NCBI GenBank assembly: GCA_027340645.1
Contig: DAHWQN010000011.1
Span: forward strand, 1 to 11,413
DNA: 11,413 nt
From: Microcaldota archaeon
Lineage (GTDB): Archaea > Micrarchaeota > Micrarchaeia > Micrarchaeales > CABMGC01
Reading direction: 5' to 3'
Below are positions 4,815 through 10,045 of the stretch, one piece after another (the stretch's first letter is position 1; each line of letters opens with the position of its first letter). The translations under genes and the position numbers were made by a program. A model generated the notes under the pieces. That model was given only the letters and a program-made list of their open reading frames with translations. It made no database searches and was not told the origin of the DNA.

Positions 4815-6242
4815 ATGAACAATCATGGAAAGGCATCTATAGTTTTATTAGTCGCCATTATCATAATAATAGCAGCGGTGATTCTCTCAGGCGCCAAGAG
4901 CCAGAGGCCAGGCATGCGCGATGTATACATAAAGCTACTGAGCTCAGTGCCTCTCGGAGCGAATGCAATGAACGTGACTTATTCTTCAATAGGTATACAT
5001 TACTCGATAGGCAATTACACTTCATGGTATTATTACAACATTACTCAAACATACACAATACAAGGAAATGATACATATCCCGCTGCACAATTTTCTGTTC
5101 CTGTAAACGCAGGCATTTCAGGAGTGGAACTTACTATACTTTCATCAAACATATCCGCCGGAGGCTCCACATACAATACCACCTTCCCCGCAAAACGGAT
5201 ATATGATACCGTGTCTCTTGATTCAGGGAACACAAGCGCTACAATACTGGTAAAAATAGATCCAGAGCTTGCACCAAGTTTATCAGTTACTTCAGCATCA
5301 TTTGAGGCAAATCCGTATACTTACGCTGTTGTAGGGAATGGAACATCAACGCCTGCAACAATCCAGTACAACATAACGATACTTAATACAAGCCTTGTCC
5401 AGAATAATCAAACTTCAATAACATTATCAGTGCATGATAATTCAAACTATAAAACAATCCTAAGCTCCGTGGTACTTTCGGGAAATATTATCATAATGGG
5501 GAATGCAAGCAGCGCATCTGCACTAGAATCGATGGCATCATCATTGTTAAACACCAGTTCATTGAAATCAATACTTCCATCTGGCACAACGCTAAATATT
5601 TCCCAGAGCGTAAGCGGAGTAATAAGCAACAATTCCGGGCTGCTGTCATCGATAAGCGGATATATCCCATCGAGCGTTAGAAACACTATCTCCAGCTTTA
5701 ACTTATCGAAAATATCTTTATCGTTCAACGGTGTTATCTCAAAATCTTCGCAGTACCTGTCCCAGTTAAACATAAGTTCATATAAGTCCATACTTGAGCA
5801 AGTCCTCAACTCTGACGCAGGATTCAACAAGTCATATCTCTCAAACAAGAACGTGCAGGAATTGGAGGGCATGGTAAACAATCTCGGCGGCCTTAAGAAC
5901 AGCTCAATATACAATGGCATAGTATCTGGTGCCATAGGCAATGAATATCTCCAATATACAGCAAAGGCAAGCTCATTGCTTGATGCTGAAGCAAAAATAG
6001 GTACTGTATCGTTTGCAATATACAACAACGGCACCCTGATTCCGTTGTCTCAGGCGGGTCTCCTTAACGAGACGGGTTATGGACTTGAATTAAGCCCGGG
6101 TCAGAGCGTACTCATCAGATTCAACGGCATAATACCGGCCGGGCCTGAAGGTACGTATATTACACTTCCATCAGGCAATATCTATAAAGTATTTATCCTT
6201 GGAAATAGTACCGTGGCAAGTACAAATGTCATAGCAACATAG
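4815..6242 (+). CDS. Membrane-anchored, exported Ser/Asn-rich protein with DUF4382-like N-terminal domain
   Basis: The protein has 475 residues. Residues 8-26 form one strongly hydrophobic helix (signal anchor) after a short N-terminus. The rest is exported, Ser/Thr/Asn rich and full of N-x-S/T sequons that could be glycosylated. Residues 37-75 (Y-I-K-L-L-S-S-V-P-L-G-A-N-A-M-N-V-T-Y-S-S-I-G) resemble the opening of DUF4382 domains and match, residue by residue, the ectodomain opening of the HTH protein at 10046. A low-complexity middle (about 230-330, Leu/Ser/Ile/Asn) is followed by a beta-rich C-terminal domain (about 395-475) with no second anchor. It starts at ATG with no Shine-Dalgarno motif. 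It stops at TAG, with TAA two codons later. The next gene begins 7 bp on. Likely a cell-surface adhesin or S-layer-associated protein; the exact role is unknown. Confidence 0.75.
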   Translation: MNNHGKASIVLLVAIIIIIAAVILSGAKSQRPGMRDVYIKLLSSVPLGANAMNVTYSSIGIHYSIGNYTSWYYYNITQTYTIQGNDTYPAAQFSVPVNAGISGVELTILSSNISAGGSTYNTTFPAKRIYDTVSLDSGNTSATILVKIDPELAPSLSVTSASFEANPYTYAVVGNGTSTPATIQYNITILNTSLVQNNQTSITLSVHDNSNYKTILSSVVLSGNIIIMGNASSASALESMASSLLNTSSLKSILPSGTTLNISQSVSGVISNNSGLLSSISGYIPSSVRNTISSFNLSKISLSFNGVISKSSQYLSQLNISSYKSILEQVLNSDAGFNKSYLSNKNVQELEGMVNNLGGLKNSSIYNGIVSGAIGNEYLQYTAKASSLLDAEAKIGTVSFAIYNNGTLIPLSQAGLLNETGYGLELSPGQSVLIRFNGIIPAGPEGTYITLPSGNIYKVFILGNSTVASTNVIAT

Positions 6243-6249
6243 TGGTAAA

Positions 6250-6663
6250 ATGGGAATACTAGATATTTTCGGCAAAAAGGATGTTTCAACTGATTTGAGT
6301 AAGGATGTTCCTTTCATGATAAGGACAGAGTTCACGCCATATCACTTAAAATCTATGGAACAAAGCAAAGTTTCATTGAATATAGGTGTAAGGAACGTAA
6401 CCGGCGAGCCTGTTCTAGGTTCTGTGGTAGTTGAACTTCCAAAGCGGCTTAGCTTCGATTCTATCGGCGCATCAAAACAGAAGGAGATTCGGCTCGGGAT
6501 GATGGCAGACAAAGAGGAAAAGAATGCCAATGTAGATATATATGGAGGAACAGGAACGGATAAGGGAACATATACGTTAACAGTCACCGCATTTATACAT
6601 TACAGAGACTATGGCCATGTAATAAATGAGGTAAGAAAAAGGACTGCGCTTGAAGTAATCTGA
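6250..6663 (+). CDS. Conserved-looking cytosolic beta-sandwich protein
   Basis: The protein has 137 residues with no signal peptide or membrane helix. It opens with a short amphipathic segment (MGILDIFGKK). Alternating hydrophobic strands follow from residue 25 on (V-S-L-N-I-G-V-R-N, V-L-G-S-V-V-V-E-L-P, K-N-A-N-V-D-I-Y-G, G-T-Y-T-L-T-V-T-A-F-I-H-Y), an Ig-like or arrestin-like beta-sandwich pattern of the kind in which conserved N-x-T/S-G turns link the strands. No named family is claimed. It lies 7 bp after the exported protein with GGTAA at 6244-6248 immediately before ATG, so it is certainly cotranscribed, and may bind the cytosolic face of the same surface system or simply share the operon. 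Stop TGA. Confidence 0.7.
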   Translation: MGILDIFGKKDVSTDLSKDVPFMIRTEFTPYHLKSMEQSKVSLNIGVRNVTGEPVLGSVVVELPKRLSFDSIGASKQKEIRLGMMADKEEKNANVDIYGGTGTDKGTYTLTVTAFIHYRDYGHVINEVRKRTALEVI

Positions 6664-6668
6664 TTCGT

Positions 6669-6706
6669 AATGGTAACATATACCAACCTTTTTATATTGT
6701 ACCATT
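6669..6706 (+). promoter_or_regulatory. Promoter of the DUF5679 gene with inverted repeat
   Basis: TTTTTATATT (6688-6698) is a TATA box about 30-40 bases before ATG 6728. AATGGTA (6669-6675) and TACCATT (6700-6706) are exact inverted repeats around it, and a partial copy TACCAA sits at 6681-6686. This could be an operator, but 7-bp repeats of this spacing also occur by chance. Confidence 0.4.
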
Positions 6707-6727
6707 CATCTATAATATGGAGATAAC

Positions 6728-6871
6728 ATGGAAGTTGAAGCGTATTGCGTTAAGTGCAAGGCAAAGCGGAAGATGAAGGATGCAAAGGAAGTAACCATGA
6801 AGAATGGCAAAAAGGCTAAGACTGGACTGTGCAGTGTCTGCGGCACAAAGATGTTCAAGATTGGCGGCTAA
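6728..6871 (+). CDS. DUF5679 mini zinc-ribbon protein
   Basis: The protein has 47 residues. Two CxxC knuckles, C7-V-K-C10 and C35-S-V-C38, flank a basic central strand (V-T-M-K-N-G-K-K-A), and it ends in G-T-K-M-F-K-I-G-G. This matches the DUF5679 family almost end to end: AYC-x2-C, a K-x3-M-K-D stretch, then L-C-x2-C-G-T-K-M-F. A single zinc ribbon is expected. Function is unknown; the small size and high basicity suggest RNA or ribosome association. ATG is preceded by GGAGA four bases upstream (6719-6723). It has its own TATA promoter and a strong T-rich terminator, so it is monocistronic. Confidence 0.85.
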   Translation: MEVEAYCVKCKAKRKMKDAKEVTMKNGKKAKTGLCSVCGTKMFKIGG

Positions 6872-6876
6872 TTCTA

Positions 6877-6930
6877 CTTTCCTTTTATTTTATATTTTTA
6901 ATTTTTCCTTTATTTTTGTAATGTTTTTTG
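6877..6930 (+). terminator. T-rich terminator after the DUF5679 gene
   Basis: Several T-runs of four to six bases separated by short interruptions begin 6 bp after the TAA stop. This is the strongest archaeal-type terminator in the window and it also lies beyond the 3' end of the convergent regulator gene. Confidence 0.65.
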
Positions 6931-6969
6931 TTAGCTAGTCTGCGCTGCACTATGTGCAAACAACAAAGT

Positions 6970-7284
6970 CTATTCTACAATAGTTTGTTCATGTACGCTC
7001 TGCTGCTCCGTTTCATCAGATACAGCAAGCTTTTCTATGTCAGCTATCTTAACTGCTATTCTGGCGCCCTTTTCTGTAAGAAATATACGTTTTATCCTTC
7101 CGTGCTTTTCATATCCCAATAATCCTGCGTGTTCGCACTTTGAAACAAATCTGCTTGCATGCACATACGTGGTTCCTGACTCTTTCGCAAGATCAGAAAG
7201 GTGCCACTCCTTGCGCGGATCACCAAGAAGCGATATTATTTTAGTCTGTTTCTCTTTAAATATCAAGCCTTCCAAGCCTTCCAT
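6970..7284 (-). CDS. Winged-helix (MarR-like) transcriptional regulator
   Basis: The protein has 104 residues from ATG 7284. The helices are F-K-E-K-Q-T-K-I-I-S-L-L (9-20), the scaffold helix L-S-D-L-A-K-E (29-35), the recognition helix T-T-Y-V-H-A-S-R-F-V-S-K-C-E (38-51), then A-G-L-L-G-Y and the wing E-K-H-G-R-I-K-R-I-F-L-T-E-K-G, the standard MarR/wHTH layout. The C-terminal helix may dimerise and the tail is acidic. A TTG at 7335 would add 17 residues, but the TATA-like element at 7341-7349 would put transcription initiation downstream of it and no Shine-Dalgarno motif precedes it, so the ATG is preferred; this is not certain. It stops at TAG. It is divergent from the PRC-barrel gene and may regulate it through the shared spacer. 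Confidence 0.78.
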   Translation of the reverse strand: MEGLEGLIFKEKQTKIISLLGDPRKEWHLSDLAKESGTTYVHASRFVSKCEHAGLLGYEKHGRIKRIFLTEKGARIAVKIADIEKLAVSDETEQQSVHEQTIVE

Positions 7285-7391
7285 ACAACCACGTATGACG
7301 TATTTTAAGAGATGTTTAATATCGTCATGAAACAATAAGGTATATAAACTTACGTCCTTATATTATTTTGGTATTAATACCGGGTGTATAA
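7285..7391. promoter_or_regulatory. Divergent regulatory region between wHTH regulator and PRC-barrel gene
   Basis: It holds TATATAAA (7341-7348), usable in both directions, and a second AT-rich element (7357-7368). GGTGT (7383-7387) is the Shine-Dalgarno motif for ATG 7392. A natural place for autoregulation by the wHTH protein; no clear operator repeat was seen. Confidence 0.4.
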
Positions 7392-7643
7392 ATGGTAAAG
7401 TACATAATAGCGGAACAGCTCGTAGGCAAAGAAGTTGTCACAAACGACGGATTTGATCTGGGAAAGTTTATTGATGCTGAGGTAAACGAGGTAAACGGCA
7501 AACTTAGCGGTCTGGTTGTTGAGCCAAACGTTGACAGTGACCTTGTGAATAAGCTTTCAGTGAAGGGAGGCAGGATAACAGTGCCATACGCGAACGTTCT
7601 TGCTGTCAACGACTTCATAGTTGTAGAACGGAAGGGGCTTTGA
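7392..7643 (+). CDS. PRC-barrel domain protein
   Basis: The protein has 83 residues and consists of a single PRC-barrel. The features are L-V-G-K-E-V-V-T-N-D-G-F-D-L-G-K-F-I-D-A-E-V-N (10-32), G-K-L-S-G-L-V-V-E-P (36-45), and I-T-V-P-Y-A-N-V-L-A-V-N-D-F-I-V-V (62-78). In archaea such stand-alone barrels are small cytosolic proteins of uncertain role; related barrels occur in RimM and in CdvA of the ESCRT-type division system. Start ATG with GGTGT four bases upstream. The gene is followed after 12 bp by RNase HII, whose Shine-Dalgarno motif lies in the gap, so the three genes PRC-barrel, RNase HII and phosphohexomutase form one operon. Confidence 0.82.
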   Translation: MVKYIIAEQLVGKEVVTNDGFDLGKFIDAEVNEVNGKLSGLVVEPNVDSDLVNKLSVKGGRITVPYANVLAVNDFIVVERKGL

Positions 7644-7655
7644 ACAGGTGATGCT

Positions 7656-8357
7656 ATAATAATTGCCGGCGGAGACGAGGCCGGCCGTGGCGCAGTGGTG
7701 GGTCCTTTAGTGCTTGGTGTGATAAGCATTAGCAGTGGGAAGGTTGGCAAGCTCTCCCGTGCAGGAGTAAGGGACTCGAAACTTCTTACAGGACGCAAGC
7801 GAATGTACCTTTATGATGAAATATATTCAATGGCAGAAGAAGTTCTAACCTACAGCATAAGCAATGTTGAGATAAATCAAGCTATGTCAAATCACATATC
7901 CCTCAACGAGCTTGAAGCCCTTAACTTTGCAAAACTCATAGATTCAATGGATACAGAACCATCAAAGGTGTTTATTGATTCTCCGGACGTCATATCGGAG
8001 CGTTTTGGCATGAGGGTCGGATTCTTCTCACAGAAAAGACTACTCGTAAGCGGAATGAAGCGGGAACGCGGCAAGTCTGCTGGTGCTATAAGTGTTATAT
8101 CGGAGCATAAAGCCGATTCTAGGTATCCTGTAGTATCAGGTGCAAGCATAATAGCAAAAGTTGAGCGCGACCGAGAAATACAAAAGATAGCAGATAGGTC
8201 TGGCATAGACATAGGTTCTGGTTATCCTTCCGATTCATATACTATATCTGCTATACGACAGGATCTTGGCCATGGTCGTCTATCTCCATATCTGCGCGAA
8301 AAATGGCAGACAATCAAGGCTATACGCCAATTGCGTATGGAAGAATTTATCGAGTGA
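7656..8357 (+). CDS. rnhB: Ribonuclease HII, apparently starting at ATA
   Basis: The protein has 233 residues from ATA 7656. It opens with I-I-A-G-G-D7-E8-A-G-R-G-A-V-V-G-P-L-V, the RNase H active-site start. The other acidic residues are D108 (V-F-I-D-S-P) and D154 (H-K-A-D-S-R-Y-P-V-V-S-G-A-S-I-I-A-K-V). It removes RNA from RNA-DNA hybrids, including single ribonucleotides, using two metal ions. The usual archaeal AGIDEAGRG has Gly for Ile here. No ATG, GTG or TTG precedes the DEAGRG motif in frame: the PRC stop is at 7641-7643, and the first in-frame standard start (GTG 7695) lies after the catalytic Asp-Glu. GGTGA (7647-7651) lies four bases before ATA 7656. Length and N-terminus then match the family. 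Its end overlaps the next gene. Confidence 0.9.
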   Translation: MIIAGGDEAGRGAVVGPLVLGVISISSGKVGKLSRAGVRDSKLLTGRKRMYLYDEIYSMAEEVLTYSISNVEINQAMSNHISLNELEALNFAKLIDSMDTEPSKVFIDSPDVISERFGMRVGFFSQKRLLVSGMKRERGKSAGAISVISEHKADSRYPVVSGASIIAKVERDREIQKIADRSGIDIGSGYPSDSYTISAIRQDLGHGRLSPYLREKWQTIKAIRQLRMEEFIE

Positions 8358-9757
8358 AGGGCAAGGTATTTAATCTATTCGTGCCAAAGCCTATTGTGAA
8401 AAACTCAAGGCCTTCCGATTCGATTTATCGTACTTACGATGTACGAGGAATATACAAAAAAGACTTGAATGAGGATACAGCGGAGCAGATAGGCAAGGCT
8501 TTTGCAAGGTACCTCGGTTCAGGAAAGAAAGTAGTGCTCGGCCATGATATCAGGCATGGAAGTGAATCCTTGTCGCAGAGCATGCGCGTTGCCCTTTCAA
8601 GCAACGGCATAAATGTATTAGACATAGGTATTGTCCCTACTCCAGTTGCATTTTTCTCAGTAATGCATTACTCTCTCGATGGAGGCGTAATGGTTACCGC
8701 GAGCCATAATCCCAAAGAATGGAACGGATTCAAGCTATATGGGGCAAAAGGGAAAAAGTTCGGCATGGGCTCGGGACTCGAAGACATAAAAAATCTTGTT
8801 GACAATCCCGTCAATTCAAAAGCGGCGGAAGGTACAATAACAGATTTCAAAGAGCGGGCACTGCGTGATTATTCGGATTTTGTCACAGTTAATTCCGGGA
8901 TAAGATCTGTTGCAACAGATTCAATACGGATAGGAATAGATCCTGGCAATGGTTCATATTAGGTTATAGGTCCGGAAACGTTGAAGACTGCAGGTATCAA
9001 TGCTCTTGCAATAAACTGTTCATATGATCCTGATTTCAAGGGACGGGGTCCGGAACCTAAGGAAGGAACACTTAAGGGTCTCTCTGAACTTGTTGTAGAG
9101 AACTCGCTTGATTTCGGCGTGGCGTTCGATGCCGATGGCGACAGGGCGATATTTGTAGACGACAAGGGCAATGTCATACGTGGTGACGTTGCTCTTGCAC
9201 TCTTCGTTAAACATCTTGCAAAGCCGTCAGACAAAATAATATTTGAGATAAGCTGTTCAAAGGTCGTGGAGGATATGATATCTTACGTTGGCGCCACCCC
9301 CGTGCCGAGCAGGATAGGCAGCCGTTTTATACTCGAGGCCATGGAGCAGGAGAAGGCAAGAATGGGAGGAGAGATATCAAGCCACATATACTTTTCTGAG
9401 ATATACAATGCGGACGATGCGCTTTTCTCTACGTTGCGGATGTCAGGAATAGTTGCCAGTACCGGAAGCAAACTCTCGGATCTTATAGCAGAAATGCCAC
9501 ATTACGAGCTTGCGGCTCTGGAGATACCCGCCGGGGAGCATGAAAAGTACGTTCTTGTAGAAAGCGCAAAGAAAAAAGCAGAGGAGCAGGGCCTCAAGAC
9601 AATAATGATAGACGGTGTCAAGGTCATAAGCAGCAAGTGGCGTTTTGTCATACGCCCGTCAAATACAACGCCAATGATACGGCTCATTGCCGAAGGTGAA
9701 ACAAAGCAGGATCTAAATTCAGCACTATCACGGGCGAGATCTCTGCTCGGAAAGTAA
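8354..9757 (+). pseudogene. Phosphomannomutase/phosphoglucomutase gene interrupted by in-frame TAG
   Basis: All parts of an alpha-D-phosphohexomutase lie in a single frame of about 467 codons, the normal length. The opening is Y-R-T-Y-D-V-R-G-I-Y. The phosphoserine loop is V-T-A-S117-H-N-P, the metal loop F-D259-A-D261-G-D263-R, the sugar loop G-G-E-I-S-S-H, and the phosphate-binding end R-P-S-N-T-T-P. The enzyme would interconvert hexose 1- and 6-phosphates for glycan synthesis. Codon 203 is TAG (8960-8962), inside the D-P-G-N-G turn of domain 2; the sequence before and after it aligns without gap or frame change. TAG acts as a normal stop in at least three neighbouring genes, so wholesale recoding is unlikely. 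The start is taken at GTG 8354, which overlaps the RNase HII stop (GTGA); GTG 8381 or 8396, or ATG 8303, are alternatives. Confidence 0.8.
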
Positions 9758-9805
9758 ATTGCTGCCTGCGCAAGTGTATTATTCCTTATTCTACATAATA
9801 TAAGT

Positions 9806-9876
9806 GGCATATGATGAGGATCTTGAGTGATGATCGCTACATGCGTGATTTGAGATGTATCTAATCCGCTGATGCC
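9806..9876 (+). ncRNA. Candidate C/D-box sRNA guiding 16S rRNA 2'-O-methylation
   Basis: C box ATGATGA (9811-9817) and D box CTGA (9869-9872) are flanked by a short terminal stem GGCA (9806-9809) with TGCC (9873-9876), the usual kink-turn layout. The 11 bases GTATCTAATCC (9857-9867), one base before the D box, are exactly complementary to the universal 16S segment GGATTAGATAC. By the N+5 rule the target would be U788 (E. coli numbering). A second C-like box GTGATGA (9827-9833) lies inside; the D'/C' pair is degenerate, and the element is longer than most archaeal C/D RNAs, so the true 5' end could be this inner box. A TATA-like GTATTATT (9776-9783) lies about 27 bases upstream. Confidence 0.55.
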
Positions 9877-9884
9877 TTATGGAA

Positions 9885-9915
9885 AATCATGAGCATGCGT
9901 TAATGCCGCATGATT
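9885..9915. repeat. Imperfect hairpin downstream of the sRNA
   Basis: Stem AATCATG (9885-9891) with CATGATT (9909-9915), then a small internal bulge, then GCAT (9893-9896) with ATGC (9903-9906) and a 6-base loop. GG 9881-9882 can also pair with CC 9916-9917. It may be an operator, a processing signal for the sRNA or part of a second RNA. Confidence 0.35.
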
Positions 9916-9999
9916 CCTGTTGCAAAACTCGGCTATTCAATTGCGTTAATGACTTTTACCTCTGAAAACCGAACAAGAACCGAAATGTGACCTAATCTA

Positions 10000-10041
10000 T
10001 TTATAAATTGTCTAGCACATTAAAAGCATATATCGCGGTGA
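10000..10041 (+). promoter_or_regulatory. Promoter and Shine-Dalgarno of the HTH-DUF4382 gene
   Basis: TATA box TTTATAAAT (10000-10008) predicts transcription from about 10030. GGTGA (10037-10041) then lies directly in front of an ATT codon at 10046 with the same four-base spacer used by neighbouring genes. The leader would be only about 15 bases. Confidence 0.55.
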
Positions 10042-10045
10042 TTTT

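Larger units (their letters stand above)
9758..10045. other. Intergenic region: sRNA, hairpin, direct repeat and promoter
   Basis: This 288-bp gap has no credible protein gene. It holds the candidate C/D sRNA (9806-9876), a hairpin at 9885-9915 (AATCATG paired with CATGATT, inner GCAT with ATGC), a 10-bp direct repeat TGCGTTAATG (9896-9905 and 9942-9951) and the promoter of the following gene. Confidence 0.6.

Noticed and set aside
5447..6034. 195-codon open frame antisense to the exported protein
   Set aside because: It mirrors the Ser/Asn/Leu-rich repeats of the plus-strand gene and has no start signals or recognisable domain.
7358..7798. 146-codon open frame antisense to PRC-barrel and RNase HII
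   Set aside because: Ser/Thr/Pro-rich shadow opposite two confidently identified genes.
8960..8962. Genome-wide reassignment of TAG to pyrrolysine
   Set aside because: TAG is the natural stop of the RpiB-like gene (106-104), the exported protein (6240-6242) and the wHTH gene (6972-6970). Reading through it in the RpiB-like gene gives a long extension into the neighbour with no nearby stop, so only a site-specific effect remains possible.
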